From Phyllobacterium sp. YR531 (GTDB lineage: Bacteria > Pseudomonadota > Alphaproteobacteria > Rhizobiales > Rhizobiaceae): a DNA stretch of 64,000 nt. This document shows positions 18,126 to 27,962 of the stretch, in pieces. Every line of letters starts with the position of its first letter. Position 1 is the stretch's first letter. The notes beneath the pieces are model-generated. The model did no database searches and was not told the origin of the DNA. It saw only the letters and a list, made by a program, of their open reading frames with translations. The DNA lies in the NCBI RefSeq assembly GCF_000282595.1, contig NZ_AKIZ01000022.1:372001-436000 (forward strand), given 5' to 3'. Both the position numbers and the translations under genes were made by a program.

Positions 18126-18953
18126 ATGCGCTACAAGACTTTTCCGGGCACAGCCTCTACCGCACTGGAGCTGGAGAACCTCCACCAGTTGCGGCTGACA
18201 TGGCTGGACCAGACGGAAGGCGATGTGCTCGCGCTGGCAACCGCATACCCCGCCGGGCAGCACATTCCCCATCATCATCACAATCAATCACAGTTGCTGC
18301 ATGCAGTGTGCGGGGTCGTGATGGTTACGACGAAGTTCGGGCGATGGATGGTGCCTCCGCATCATGCCCTGTGGCTGCCAGCGGGCATTGAACATGCTGT
18401 CGACATGTTCGGTGATGTATCCATGCATTCAATCTATGTGCGGCCGGAATCGGTCGATGGGCTAAAGGACCACTTGCATGTGGTCGGCCTGACACCGCTC
18501 ATGGACAATCTTATCCGCGAAGCCGTGAACCTGCCAGCAAATGCTGCTGCCAACACGCGCGCGGCGTTTGTGATGGGGTTGTTGCTGCATGAGATACCAA
18601 ATCTGCCCGAACGCCCTCTGGGACTGCCCTTTCCGACAGATCGCCGGTTGGCGGCGCTTTGCCATGATTTTCTCAAAGCCCCCTCGCCGCACACGAATAT
18701 AGATCATTGGGCCGATGAGCTTGGCATGAGCAGGCGCACTTTCACCAGAGTGTTCCGGCGTGAAACAGGCATAAGCCTTTCCACATGGCGGCAGCAGGCA
18801 TGTCTGCTTGCGGCCTTGCCGCGCCTGACCGAGGGTGAGCAGGTGACCAGTGTTGCGCTTGACCTCGGCTACAATAGTGTTCCGGCCTTTACCACCATGT
18901 TCAAACGAATGCTGGGAACCGCGCCGCGCAGCTATCTCTATGCGGGTACCTGA
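18126..18953 (+). CDS. AraC-family transcriptional regulator, NimR-like with cupin sensor
   Basis: A 275-residue regulator. Residues about 30-110 form a cupin (AraC_binding) domain with a histidine-rich metal-like motif (QHIPHHHHNQSQLLHAV). The C-terminal third carries two helix-turn-helix units, LGMSRRTFTRVFRRETG and VALDLGYNSVPAFTTMFKRMLG. E. coli NimR, a regulator of a drug-exporting MFS gene, has this layout. It follows the symporter gene and is probably the regulator of the symporter and MFS exporter through the two 41-bp elements. The ribosome site is weak, so expression may be low. Confidence 0.88.
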   Translation: MRYKTFPGTASTALELENLHQLRLTWLDQTEGDVLALATAYPAGQHIPHHHHNQSQLLHAVCGVVMVTTKFGRWMVPPHHALWLPAGIEHAVDMFGDVSMHSIYVRPESVDGLKDHLHVVGLTPLMDNLIREAVNLPANAAANTRAAFVMGLLLHEIPNLPERPLGLPFPTDRRLAALCHDFLKAPSPHTNIDHWADELGMSRRTFTRVFRRETGISLSTWRQQACLLAALPRLTEGEQVTSVALDLGYNSVPAFTTMFKRMLGTAPRSYLYAGT

Positions 18954-18954
18954 T

Positions 18955-19902
18955 TCAGCCGAGCTTGATGAGGGTTTTACCTGCAGAGCGGCCCTTGCGG
19001 CTTTGTTCAACCGTCTCGGGCACCTCGTCGAGAGAGATGACCTTGTCTACAGGAACAATGACGCCGCCTTTCACCACATGATCCACCAGACGATCCAGAA
19101 GTTCATGATCCGCTGACAGTTCAAAATTTCCGCCTTTCAGCGAAAGCTTCTGCAATTCGGAATCATTGGCGACGAACGCGGTTGTGAAAGCCGTACCGCC
19201 TTTCCTGACCTGCGAGGCAAGAGCAGAGAATTCCGCTGCATCGCTCATCAGGTCGATCAACCCGTCAATGCCTTCCGGGTAAAGTTGGCGCAGCTGTTCT
19301 GAGACGGCAGAGGACGTGTGATCAATCGTGGCAGTCGCTCCAAACTCACTCATATGCGCGGCTTTGGCGGCGCGAGCCGTTGCAATAACCTTGAGTCCCA
19401 AAGTAGAGGCCAGCTGAACTGCAAAGGAGCCCACTCCGCCGGTTGCGCCGACGATCAGCACGGTCGATCCCTTTGGCAGTTCCAGTTGTTCAATCATCTG
19501 GAGTGCGGTCATACCGGCAGTGGGAAGTGCTGCGGCCTGAAGAATATCCAAGGTGCCAGGCAATTTCTTCAACAGATTGGAGGCGGGAACGCGGGCATAT
19601 TCCGCATAGGGGCCTTCGCCGAGCGGCATATGCAGGAACTGGCCGAATATCGTATCGCCAGCGGAAAAATTGGTAACGTCCGCGCCGCAGGATTCAACGA
19701 TACCGGCAGCATCATTGCCAAGCACCAGAGGAAAGACATGAGGTGCCTTACCCTCTAGAATTCCATCAGCCACTTTCCAGTCAAACGGATTGATGGCGGC
19801 CACGAGTATCTTGACGAGTATCTGGTCATTCTTGGGCTGAGGTTTAGTAACCTCAATGAGTTCCACTTTCGCGCCAAATGACGGGACGGCTGCAGCACGC
19901 AT
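18955..19902 (-). CDS. NADP-dependent quinone-oxidoreductase-like protein (zinc-free MDR)
   Basis: A 315-residue medium-chain dehydrogenase/reductase. It shows the GroES-like N-terminal domain (VAAINPFDWKVADG, PLVLGNDAAGIVE) and a Rossmann fold with GATGGVGSFAVQLA around residue 155. The zinc ligands of classic alcohol dehydrogenases are absent, as in the quinone oxidoreductase subfamily, which reduces quinones or enones with NADPH. It starts 3 bases after the YhhN gene, so it is the last gene of a leftward operon with two ether-lipid-type enzymes. It might reduce an aldehyde or enal product of that pathway; this is a guess from context. Confidence 0.87.
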   Translation of the reverse strand: MRAAAVPSFGAKVELIEVTKPQPKNDQILVKILVAAINPFDWKVADGILEGKAPHVFPLVLGNDAAGIVESCGADVTNFSAGDTIFGQFLHMPLGEGPYAEYARVPASNLLKKLPGTLDILQAAALPTAGMTALQMIEQLELPKGSTVLIVGATGGVGSFAVQLASTLGLKVIATARAAKAAHMSEFGATATIDHTSSAVSEQLRQLYPEGIDGLIDLMSDAAEFSALASQVRKGGTAFTTAFVANDSELQKLSLKGGNFELSADHELLDRLVDHVVKGGVIVPVDKVISLDEVPETVEQSRKGRSAGKTLIKLG

Positions 19903-19905
19903 AGA

Positions 19906-20583
19906 TCATCTCCAGACTGATGACCGCGCAATGAACCATTGAGCGGCAAAATAGGTGGAAAGAACCCAAAGTCCTTCCAGCGGAATATCAAAACGGAACT
20001 TGCCATAGGCAAGGATGCTATCGCTTATCATAAATAATATTGCACCAGTGGCGGCGGATCGCGAAGCGCTGTTTGCCAGGATTTGCGTTCGAGCAATTGC
20101 CTGAGCCGCCATCAACGCCAGAACGATGGCATAGACCACTACCGGGGCCTTGATATTCGATGGCAGGACAGACCAAAGGCCGCTCACCATGGCGACTGCG
20201 AGGATGAGGCAGATAAGGAAAGTCAGCTGGCGTGCCCCAAAACGGACATCGCTGGTGAATGCTGCAATATAGCAGCAATGCGCCACGAGAAAGCAAACGA
20301 GACCCTGTATGAAGTAATCCTGCGGCAGCATCAGAAAAACATCGCCGCATAGCGAAAAAGCCAATCCGGCAAGGATAGACCATCTATAGCGTGCCGGAAC
20401 CCCTGCGGATGCTGTGAGAACGATGACCAGCAGCAGAACAATTGCCAGCGGCTTTGCGATGTAATGCAGCCAGCTCCAGTCCGGGCCCGCTATTCTTGTC
20501 AAAATTGCCGTCACAGCGACAATCGCGAACACTATATTCAGGCTCTTGAAGGTGCCGGGCTTCGTCTGCAGTTCAACGGCCAT
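19906..20583 (-). CDS. YhhN/TMEM86 family protein, putative lysoplasmalogenase
   Basis: A 225-residue protein with about eight membrane helices. Family marks are the conserved acidic positions in SLCGDVFLML and FMISDSILAYGKF. Characterised members (human TMEM86B and a Legionella YhhN protein) hydrolyse the vinyl ether bond of lysoplasmalogens to a fatty aldehyde and a glycerophospho-alcohol. It sits 17 bases after an alkylglycerol-monooxygenase-like gene and 3 bases before an oxidoreductase, which strengthens a role in ether-lipid turnover. Confidence 0.85.
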   Translation of the reverse strand: MAVELQTKPGTFKSLNIVFAIVAVTAILTRIAGPDWSWLHYIAKPLAIVLLLVIVLTASAGVPARYRWSILAGLAFSLCGDVFLMLPQDYFIQGLVCFLVAHCCYIAAFTSDVRFGARQLTFLICLILAVAMVSGLWSVLPSNIKAPVVVYAIVLALMAAQAIARTQILANSASRSAATGAILFMISDSILAYGKFRFDIPLEGLWVLSTYFAAQWFIARSSVWR

Positions 20584-20600
20584 ATTATTTTCTCCTGACC

Positions 20601-21533
20601 CTAAAGCTTTGGCAAGCCAGCCTTGCCCGCCTCTTCGGGGTGAAGCCGGACATAATCAGCCTTCAAATGTTCGGACGTCTTGCGGCTGCCATCATGACTC
20701 CAGCCGGGAGGCGCAAACAGATAGAGCAGCCGCTGGCGCAATGTGAGACCGGGTGAAAACGCATCCTTGAACATTCCAACCCACTCATGGAATGCGACGC
20801 GCAACGGGTTGAACGTCGCAACATTGTGGACAATGCCATAACGAGGCGCGTCTTCTTCCAGCTCTGCAACGAAGGTGCCGAACATCCTGTCCCATATGAT
20901 CAGCACGCCTGCATAATTGGCATCGAGATAACGCGGGTTCGTGCCGTGGTGGACGCGATGATGCGATGGTGTGTTGAAGACAAGTTCAATTGGACGCCAC
21001 AGTTTTCCTATTGTCTCGGTGTGAATCCAGAACTGGTAGACAAGATTGAAGCCGAACACAAAAGCGAGGGCGGCGGGGTGAAACCCTAATAGTACCAAGG
21101 GTATCGACAGGATAAACATGCCGGTGAATTCACCGGTCCATGATTGGCGCAGGGCCGTTGAAAGATTGTAATGCTGGCTGGAATGATGATTGACGTGGGA
21201 GGCCCACCCCCAGCGCATCCGATGCTCAATGCGGTGCACCCAGTAATAGCGCAGATCATCAAGCAGGAAGGCGAGCAGCAGCACCCACCAGCTCAAGCCA
21301 AGATCATAGAATCGGAACTGCCAAATCCATAAAAGGGCAGTGAGAGAGACAAAGCCGAGCAGAAGAGCCGCAACCACGCTGCCGACGCCCATCAGAAGGC
21401 TGGTGGCGGTATCCTTTGTTTCGAAATCGCCCTTGCGCCGTAGATAACGGATCGCCACCAGCTCGATTAGAATCGCGACGATATAAAAGGGAACGGCGAG
21501 TTTCGTAACATCAAAGAACTGCGATTCGGTCAT
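20601..21533 (-). CDS. Alkylglycerol-monooxygenase-like fatty acid hydroxylase superfamily protein
   Basis: A 310-residue integral membrane di-iron enzyme. The eight-histidine motif is complete: H100 and H104 (HRIEH), H113, H116 and H117 (HVNHH), and H192, H195 and H196 (HRVHH), with H121, H171 and H191 nearby. The segments YNLSTALRQS, NLVYQFWIHTE, NTPSHHRVHHG and NYAGVLIIWDRMFGTF closely recall alkylglycerol monooxygenase (TMEM195), which cleaves glyceryl ethers with tetrahydrobiopterin. A sterol desaturase is the broader family name. The start at 21533 has GGAGG 9 bases upstream. It overlaps the preceding gene by 23 bases. Confidence 0.85.
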   Translation of the reverse strand: MTESQFFDVTKLAVPFYIVAILIELVAIRYLRRKGDFETKDTATSLLMGVGSVVAALLLGFVSLTALLWIWQFRFYDLGLSWWVLLLAFLLDDLRYYWVHRIEHRMRWGWASHVNHHSSQHYNLSTALRQSWTGEFTGMFILSIPLVLLGFHPAALAFVFGFNLVYQFWIHTETIGKLWRPIELVFNTPSHHRVHHGTNPRYLDANYAGVLIIWDRMFGTFVAELEEDAPRYGIVHNVATFNPLRVAFHEWVGMFKDAFSPGLTLRQRLLYLFAPPGWSHDGSRKTSEHLKADYVRLHPEEAGKAGLPKL

Positions 21534-21963
21534 GTGCCATATCCTCCGCAGGGTTAAATTTCGTTGCAAGCCAGCCCAGTGCAACATCCCGGCTGGCTGT
21601 ATCGCTGAAAGAAAATGTGCTGCCGGGCCAGGTGAAATCGCGAATTGTCAGTTTCAGGCCAGCCTGTCCTATCGGCTCTGCCGAAAGAATATCGTCACGT
21701 GCAAAATCGCGGGTCAGAAAGCGATTTCCAAAACCATGGACAATGCCAATACGGTCATTCGTCAACAACAGGAAAGCTGTACGACGATCAGATGAATAGA
21801 TGATACGGCTGATCGTTTCTTCGGGGAAATCCTGCTGGAAAATAGACGCCGTCTGATCATCGGTTTGAAGGGATGGGCGGCGGCTGCCACCCGCAAAATG
21901 CGTAGCAAGGATCGCCACCGGCAAACCAATCATGATCATGATGATCAGCGTGCCCAGCCCCAT
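21511..21963 (-). CDS. Small membrane-anchored protein of unknown function
   Basis: About 150 residues from the ATG at 21963 (GGGAG ribosome site 10 bases upstream); an in-frame ATG at 22017 would add 18 residues. One N-terminal helix (MGLGTLIIMIMIGLPVAILA) is followed by a soluble domain of about 115 residues with alternating strands (RRTAFLLLTNDRIGIVHGFG, FTWPGSTFSFSDTASRD). No family recognised. It overlaps the hydroxylase gene, so it probably belongs to the same operon and may help that enzyme in the membrane. Confidence 0.7.
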   Translation of the reverse strand: MGLGTLIIMIMIGLPVAILATHFAGGSRRPSLQTDDQTASIFQQDFPEETISRIIYSSDRRTAFLLLTNDRIGIVHGFGNRFLTRDFARDDILSAEPIGQAGLKLTIRDFTWPGSTFSFSDTASRDVALGWLATKFNPAEDMAHDRIAVL

Positions 21964-22003
21964 CAATCCATTACTCCCGATATGGATAGTCACTCCCCGC
22001 AGC

Positions 22004-22048
22004 CACCTCATATCCATATTACGTAAAAGTCAATACGGATATGAGGTG
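22004..22048. promoter_or_regulatory. 12-bp inverted repeat between divergent-back ends
   Basis: CACCTCATATCC at 22004-22015 is the exact reverse complement of GGATATGAGGTG at 22037-22048, with a 21-base loop. It lies just upstream of the putative ether-lipid operon and 30 bp beyond the stop of metH, so it could be the metH transcript terminator (no T run seen) or an operator for the operon. Confidence 0.45.
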
Positions 22049-22077
22049 TTCGACAGGCTTGGGAGGCCTTGGAGCTT

Positions 22078-25000
22078 CTATTCCGCTGCTAAGATGCGCG
22101 GTTGAGGGACGTAATTTAGAATAGGACCAAGCCAGCGCTCGACATCTTCAACCGGCATGGATTTACGCTCGGAATAATCTTCAACCTGATCCCGCTCTAC
22201 CTTGGCAACGCCGAAATAGTAGGATTCCGGATGCGCAAGATAAATACCGGAAACGGATGAGCCCGGCCACATGGCATAGCTTTCCGTGAGGCGGACATTA
22301 ATCCTTGCTTCTGCATCGAGAATACGGAACAGCGTCTCCTTTTCCGTATGATCTGGCTGTGCCGGATAGCCGGGAGCTGGACGAATGCCGCGATAGGGCT
22401 CGCCAATCAGCTCTTCGGGCGCAAGCTGCTCATCGGGCGCATAGCCCCAATATTCCTTTCGCACCCGCTCATGCATCAACTCGGCAAAGGCCTCGGCAAA
22501 ACGGTCAGCCAGAGCCTTGACGAGGATTGACGAATAATCGTCATTGGCACGCTCGAAACGCTCGGCAATGGCGATTTCCTCAATGCCTGCCGTAACAACA
22601 AAAGCGCCGATATAATCCTGCTTGCCGCTATCCAGCGGCGCAACAAAGTCGCTGAGCGCGACATTCGGGCGGCCATCGCGCTTCGATAGCTGCTGGCGCA
22701 ATGTATAAAAGGTCGCCAGTTCTTCACTGCGCTGTTCATCGGTGAAGACGCGAATGTCGTCGCCTTCCGCACCAGCAGGCCAAAGGCCAATGACGGCTTT
22801 CGGATTGAACCATTTTTCAGCAATGATCTTGGTCAGCATTGCCTGTGCATCGTCGAACAATTGACGGGCTGCAGCGCCCTGCTTTTCATCTTCAAGAATA
22901 GCCGGATAGCGTCCCTTCAATTCCCACGTCTGGAAGAAGGGTGTCCAATCGATGTAATTGGCGATCTCTTGAAGATCATAATTCTCGAAGATGCGCGTAC
23001 CGATAAAACCCGGCTTGGGTGGTGTGTACTCTGACCAGTCAATCTTGTGTGCATTGGCCCGGGCTTTTGCCAGCGGCAGCCGCTGTTTATCGGCTTCATT
23101 GCGGGCATGGGCGTCGGCAACCTTTGCATATTCGGCGCGGATTGTTTCTACATAGCCGGGTTTGATGTCTTTCGACAAAAGGTTGGAGACAACGCCGACG
23201 GCGCGGCTCGCATCCGTTACATAGATGGTCTGTCCCTGATTATAGCGGGGGTTGATCTTGACTGCCGTATGCACACGGCTTGTCGTTGCCCCGCCGATCA
23301 GCAACGGAATGTCGAAGCCTTCCCGTTCCATTTCAGCGGCTACATGCACCATCTCATCCAGAGAGGGCGTGATCAGTCCCGAAAGGCCGATAATATCCAC
23401 ATTCTGCTCACGAGCCGTTTGCAGAATCTTGGTTGCAGGTACCATGACGCCAAGATCAATGATCTCGTAATTGTTGCAGGCAAGCACGACGCCAACAATG
23501 TTCTTGCCAATATCGTGCACATCGCCCTTCACGGTTGCCATCAAAACCTTGCCAGCGCTTTCGCGCTCGCCCGTACCGCCATTGGCCAGTTTTTCTGCTT
23601 CCATATGGGGCAGAAGCACGGCCACGGCCTGTTTCATCACGCGGGCGGATTTCACCACTTGAGGGAGGAACATTTTACCGGCACCGAAAAGATCGCCGAC
23701 AACATTCATGCCCGCCATCAGCGGCCCTTCAATGACATGCAGGGGCCGGGCTGATTCAAGCCGGGCCTCATCCGTATCGATGTCGATGAATTCTGTGATG
23801 CCATTGACCAGCGCATGTTCAATGCGTTTGCCAACAGTCCATTCGCGCCATGCAAGGTCACGCTCGCGTGTCTCCTTGCCCGCTGAACCCTTGTAGCGTT
23901 CTGCAAGGTCAAGCAGACGCTCGGTCCCATCATCGCGCCGGTTGAGCACGACATCTTCGCACGCCTCACGCAGCTCAGGATCGATCGATTCATAGACTGC
24001 GAGCTGGCCTGCATTGACAATACCCATATCCATGCCGACCTGAATGGCATGGTAGAGGAAGACAGCATGCATGGCTTCGCGCACCGGCTCATTGCCACGG
24101 AACGAGAAGGAAAGATTGGAAATGCCGCCGGAGATGTGAACATGCGGCAAGGTTTCTGTGATCTGCTTCGTTGCCTCGATAAAGGCAACGCCATAGCCAT
24201 TATGCTCTTCAATGCCGGTGGCGACAGCAAAGACGTTGGGATCAAAGATAATGTCTTCCGGCGGGAAACCGGCTTCTTTGGTGAGCAGCTCGTAGGCGCG
24301 GGTGCAGATTTCAACTTTGCGCTCCAGTGTATCCGCCTGCCCTTCCGTATCGAAGGCCATGACGACAACAGCGGCGCCATAGGCTCGCACTCTCTTTGCG
24401 TAATATAGGAATGCCTCTTCGCCTTCCTTCATGGAAATGGAGTTGACCAGGGGCTTGCCCTGAACGCATTTCAAACCCGCCTCGATGACATCCCATTTGG
24501 AAGAATCGATCATCACCGGAACACGCGCGATATCAGGCTCGGCTGCGATCAGGTTAAGGAATTCGATCATCGCCTTTTCGCTGTCGATCAGACCTTCATC
24601 CATGTTGATGTCGATAATCTGCGCGCCATTGGCCACCTGATCACGGGCGACATCCAGCGCCGTCGCATAATCGCCCGCGGTGATCAGCTTGCGGAATTTT
24701 GCAGAGCCGGTGATGTTTGTACGCTCACCGACATTCACGAACGGAATATCCTTGGTGAGCGTAAAAGGCTCCAGACCCGACAGCCGCATATGGATGGCAA
24801 TATCGGGCACCGCGCGCGGCGGGTATTTTCCGACAGCCTCGGCAATGGCCTTGATGTGTTCCGGCGTCGAGCCACAGCAGCCGCCGACAATGTTGAGAAG
24901 GCCTTCACTGGCAAAGCCTTCAAGCTGAGCTGCCATGGCCTCAGGGCTTTCGTCATACTGACCGAATTCGTTAGGCAGACCGGCATTCGGATAGGCGCAG

Positions 25001-25854
25001 ACGAACGTATCGGCAACATTTGAAATTTCGGCAAGATGCGCGCGCATGGCGTTTGCACCCAATGCGCAATTCAGCCCGATCGTAAAGGGCTGCGCATGGC
25101 GCACCGAGTTCCAGAAAGCAGTCGGTGTCTGGCCGGAAAGTGTACGCCCGGACAAATCGGTAATTGTCCCGGAAATCATCACCGGAAGGACTATTCCCTT
25201 TTCCTCGAAAACTTCGTTGGTTGCGAAGATTGCAGCCTTTGCATTGAGCGTATCGAAGATGGTTTCGATCAGGATGATATCGGCACCGCCGTCAATCAGA
25301 CCACGAACCTGATCGGCATAGGCAATGCGCAAATCATCGAAGGTAACAGCGCGGTAGCCAGGGTTGTTGACATCCGGGGACATGGAGGCGGTGCGATTTG
25401 TCGGGCCAAGCGCACCAGCGACGAAGCGCCTGCGGCCATCCTTCTGCTCAGCTTTGATCGCCGCACGCCGCGCAAGGCGCGCACCATCCCGGTTCAGTTC
25501 ATAAACCACCTCTTCCATGCTGTAATCAGCCTGGGCAATTGTGGTCGATGAAAACGTATTGGTTTCCAGAATATCCGCACCCGCCATTGCATAGGCGTAG
25601 TGGATATCTTCAATCGCCTGCGGCTGTGTGAGAATCAGCAGGTCGTTATTGCCTTGCAGGTGGCACGAGCAGTCTCCAAAGCGGTCTCCGCGGAAATCCT
25701 GCTCGTTAAGGTTCAGCCCCTGAATCTGTGTGCCCATGGCACCATCAAGTATAAGTATGCGTTCTTTTGCAGCCTTGGTCAGGGCCGCGAAAACTTCTTT
25801 TCCATCCCGAGGAGCGCCCATGGGACCAAAAAGATTATCAACCGCATTATTCAT
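22078..25854 (-). CDS. metH: Cobalamin-dependent methionine synthase
   Basis: Transfers a methyl group from 5-methyltetrahydrofolate through cobalamin to homocysteine. All four modules are present in 1258 residues: homocysteine domain (zinc ligands C263, C326 and C327, the last two in [10 protein letters not shown]), folate-binding domain ([13 protein letters not shown]), cobalamin-binding domain with the axial histidine H780 in DVHDIGKN, and the C-terminal reactivation domain binding S-adenosylmethionine (near [12 protein letters not shown]). The start at 25854 gives the usual N-terminus; a longer form would run through the upstream palindrome. No cobalamin riboswitch was recognised upstream. 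Confidence 0.96.
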   Translation of the reverse strand: MNNAVDNLFGPMGAPRDGKEVFAALTKAAKERILILDGAMGTQIQGLNLNEQDFRGDRFGDCSCHLQGNNDLLILTQPQAIEDIHYAYAMAGADILETNTFSSTTIAQADYSMEEVVYELNRDGARLARRAAIKAEQKDGRRRFVAGALGPTNRTASMSPDVNNPGYRAVTFDDLRIAYADQVRGLIDGGADIILIETIFDTLNAKAAIFATNEVFEEKGIVLPVMISGTITDLSGRTLSGQTPTAFWNSVRHAQPFTIGLNCALGANAMRAHLAEISNVADTFVCAYPNAGLPNEFGQYDESPEAMAAQLEGFASEGLLNIVGGCCGSTPEHIKAIAEAVGKYPPRAVPDIAIHMRLSGLEPFTLTKDIPFVNVGERTNITGSAKFRKLITAGDYATALDVARDQVANGAQIIDINMDEGLIDSEKAMIEFLNLIAAEPDIARVPVMIDSSKWDVIEAGLKCVQGKPLVNSISMKEGEEAFLYYAKRVRAYGAAVVVMAFDTEGQADTLERKVEICTRAYELLTKEAGFPPEDIIFDPNVFAVATGIEEHNGYGVAFIEATKQITETLPHVHISGGISNLSFSFRGNEPVREAMHAVFLYHAIQVGMDMGIVNAGQLAVYESIDPELREACEDVVLNRRDDGTERLLDLAERYKGSAGKETRERDLAWREWTVGKRIEHALVNGITEFIDIDTDEARLESARPLHVIEGPLMAGMNVVGDLFGAGKMFLPQVVKSARVMKQAVAVLLPHMEAEKLANGGTGERESAGKVLMATVKGDVHDIGKNIVGVVLACNNYEIIDLGVMVPATKILQTAREQNVDIIGLSGLITPSLDEMVHVAAEMEREGFDIPLLIGGATTSRVHTAVKINPRYNQGQTIYVTDASRAVGVVSNLLSKDIKPGYVETIRAEYAKVADAHARNEADKQRLPLAKARANAHKIDWSEYTPPKPGFIGTRIFENYDLQEIANYIDWTPFFQTWELKGRYPAILEDEKQGAAARQLFDDAQAMLTKIIAEKWFNPKAVIGLWPAGAEGDDIRVFTDEQRSEELATFYTLRQQLSKRDGRPNVALSDFVAPLDSGKQDYIGAFVVTAGIEEIAIAERFERANDDYSSILVKALADRFAEAFAELMHERVRKEYWGYAPDEQLAPEELIGEPYRGIRPAPGYPAQPDHTEKETLFRILDAEARINVRLTESYAMWPGSSVSGIYLAHPESYYFGVAKVERDQVEDYSERKSMPVEDVERWLGPILNYVPQPRILAAE

Positions 25855-25900
25855 AACTCGACACGCCTCAAAACCAATATTTGGGTGAGGTCTCAAGATC

Positions 25901-25923
25901 ACATAAAGATATGTTTATGTCAA
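25901..25923 (-). promoter_or_regulatory. Palindrome overlapping the metH promoter region
   Basis: ACATAAAGATATGTTTATGT at 25901-25920 is self-complementary at 9 of 10 pairs. On the metH strand a TTGACA box (25918-25923) overlaps its edge. ArsR-type regulators of the methionine cycle (SahR/SamR) use AT-rich palindromes of this kind, so a methionine-cycle operator is plausible. The regulator is not encoded here. Confidence 0.5.
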
Positions 25924-26046
25924 CAAATCAATTCTGCATGCGGCATGTTATGTCGCAGCTGAATATAGAGGTTGAGCACTGCTGCGCGACCATTGCCGTG
26001 AGTTGTAATGCGATGAGTATGTGTTGGATGAAAACCCGGACAGTAA

Positions 26047-26844
26047 TCAGGTGACCGCAGATTGCGGCAAGATAAACGGCACATGGGCAGCAGGCAGAAC
26101 GCCAACTTTGAGCGCGCATTCATAGACGCGTAAAATGCGCTCGTCCGTAAGGATTTCCTGCGGAGCACCCACGGCATCCACGCGCCCTTTATGCATAACG
26201 ACAACACGATCCGCATACATGGATGTCAGGTTGAGATCGTGCAGAATTGCAATGACACCGCCGCCCCGTTTTGCAAAGGACCGAGCAATTTCCATAATGA
26301 TCAGCTGATGCTTGATATCGAGACTGGATACGGGTTCGTCCAGAAACAGGAACCGTGGCTGATTGTCCACCACGGGCTGCCAAACCTGGCATAGAACACG
26401 AGCCAGTTGCACACGTTGCTGCTCACCGCCAGACAATTCCTGATAGAAACGGCCACCGAACCCGGCAAGATCAACCAGCTCCAGAGCCTCTTCAGGCAGA
26501 TGCGCGATGTTCTTTGCCGAGCCGAGAGAGCGTCCGCTGGTCAGCCCGAGCTTTATGATCTCGTGTACCGTGAACGGAAATGCCAGTGATGTGGCTTGGG
26601 GCAGGATGGCGCGCATTGCTGCCATCTGCCAGAGCTTCAGGTGCTTTACGGAATGTCCATTGATGGACACTGTTCCGGTATAGGGCAGATCACCGGAAAG
26701 AGCGCGCATGAGGGTTGTCTTGGCAGAGCCATTGGGTCCGACAATGACTGTTATCTCTCCGGCAAGAGCATCGAAAGCCGCATTATGCACGATTTGAGAA
26801 CGGCCCAGATGGACGCCGAGGTCTGAGATGTGAATCATGGTCAT
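26047..26844 (-). CDS. hmuV: Haem ABC transporter ATP-binding protein
   Basis: A 265-residue ATPase that drives haem import through HmuU. Signature LSGGEQQRVQLARVL, Walker B RFLFLDEP and the switch histidine in AILHDLNL are normal. The Walker A is unusual: GPNGSAKT at 36-43, with alanine where GxxxxGK[ST] normally has glycine. The start at 26844 overlaps the hmuU stop (ATGA), as expected in this operon. It is the last gene of hemP-hmuSTUV. Confidence 0.92.
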   Translation of the reverse strand: MTMIHISDLGVHLGRSQIVHNAAFDALAGEITVIVGPNGSAKTTLMRALSGDLPYTGTVSINGHSVKHLKLWQMAAMRAILPQATSLAFPFTVHEIIKLGLTSGRSLGSAKNIAHLPEEALELVDLAGFGGRFYQELSGGEQQRVQLARVLCQVWQPVVDNQPRFLFLDEPVSSLDIKHQLIIMEIARSFAKRGGGVIAILHDLNLTSMYADRVVVMHKGRVDAVGAPQEILTDERILRVYECALKVGVLPAAHVPFILPQSAVT

Positions 26845-27962
26845 AGGTCCAGAATGCCGCGCTTGCGCAACAATATCCAAAGGAAGACCGGGGCACCGAC
26901 AGCTGCCGTGACGATGCCTATCGGCAGTTCTGCAGGCGCAACGATTGTGCGGCTGACGGCATCGGCGAGAAGCAGGAGGCTTCCTCCAAGCAAAGCAGAA
27001 GCAGGCAGGAGATAGCGATGGTCCGGCCCTATGGCGAGCCGTAGCAGATGCGGAACGACGACGCCGATAAAACCAATGACGCCACTGACAGCCACGGAAG
27101 CGCCGGTGGCTGCGGCGACCGCAATGATGGCGATGATCTTGAAGCGCTGCACGGGAATGCCAAGATGGCTGGCGGTGGCTTCACCCAATGCAAGCCCATT
27201 GAGACCCCGAGCCAGAAAGGGTGAAATGAGCAAGGCCATGACAATGAACGGACTTGTTGCGGCGATTTTCATCCAGCTGGCACCGGCAAGCGAACCCATG
27301 AGCCAGAACGTCAGGTCACGCAACTGGCGATCATCGGCGATGTAAGTGAGCAGCCCCATATAGGCCATGGCCATTGCCCCAAGCGCAATGCCGGCCAAAA
27401 GCATGGTTGCGATGGAAGTCTGCCCCCGTCGCGTGGCCACACCATACAAAATGAAGGTGAAGAGCAGGGCACTGCTGAATGCTGCAAGCGGCAAGGCATA
27501 AAGGCCCAGCAGTGCAATAACCGGAGCGAACACGCTGCCGCCCAGTACGATTATGCTCAGTGCTCCGAGGCCCGCACCGGCAGAAACACCGACAATGCCC
27601 GGATCAGCCAAGGGGTTACGGAACAGCCCCTGCATGACTGCACCGGAGACTGCAAGCGATGCGCCAATCAAGGCTCCCAGAATGACGCGCGGAAGACGAA
27701 TGTCATAAATGATGATGCTGTCGCGCACTGACAGGGCATCGGGAACACCGCGCGTTTCCTGTAGCAGCGATCCAATGACGGAAATCACCGATGCATCAGA
27801 AGCGCCGGCGGCCAGGCTGAACAGGAATGTTACTGCAAATGCTACCGCGAGTATGGCAATGACAATCTTTGCCAGAAAGGAGCGATCGCCATCGGCGCGA
27901 CCTTTCCTGCCGTCCTGCTTTGAATGCAGGGCAGCAGGCTTCATAAGAACGGCCTCGCTCAT
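26841..27962 (-). CDS. hmuU: Haem ABC transporter permease
   Basis: A 373-residue FecCD-family permease with about ten helices; residues 1-30 are a hydrophilic cytoplasmic tail. Landmarks are the coupling-helix region around LGEATASHLGIPVQR and the conserved GFIGVVVPHLLRLAIGPDHR. It forms the inner-membrane channel of the haem importer with HmuV, receiving haem from HmuT. It overlaps hmuT by 4 bases and hmuV by 4 bases. Confidence 0.94.
   Translation of the reverse strand: MSEAVLMKPAALHSKQDGRKGRADGDRSFLAKIVIAILAVAFAVTFLFSLAAGASDASVISVIGSLLQETRGVPDALSVRDSIIIYDIRLPRVILGALIGASLAVSGAVMQGLFRNPLADPGIVGVSAGAGLGALSIIVLGGSVFAPVIALLGLYALPLAAFSSALLFTFILYGVATRRGQTSIATMLLAGIALGAMAMAYMGLLTYIADDRQLRDLTFWLMGSLAGASWMKIAATSPFIVMALLISPFLARGLNGLALGEATASHLGIPVQRFKIIAIIAVAAATGASVAVSGVIGFIGVVVPHLLRLAIGPDHRYLLPASALLGGSLLLLADAVSRTIVAPAELPIGIVTAAVGAPVFLWILLRKRGILDL

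Noticed and set aside
23047-23754. 235-codon reading frame opposite metH
   Set aside because: It lies within the conserved cobalamin domain coding region and has no homology-like motifs.
25924-26046. Cobalamin or SAM riboswitch before metH
   Set aside because: No conserved box or supporting stems were recognised in this short stretch.
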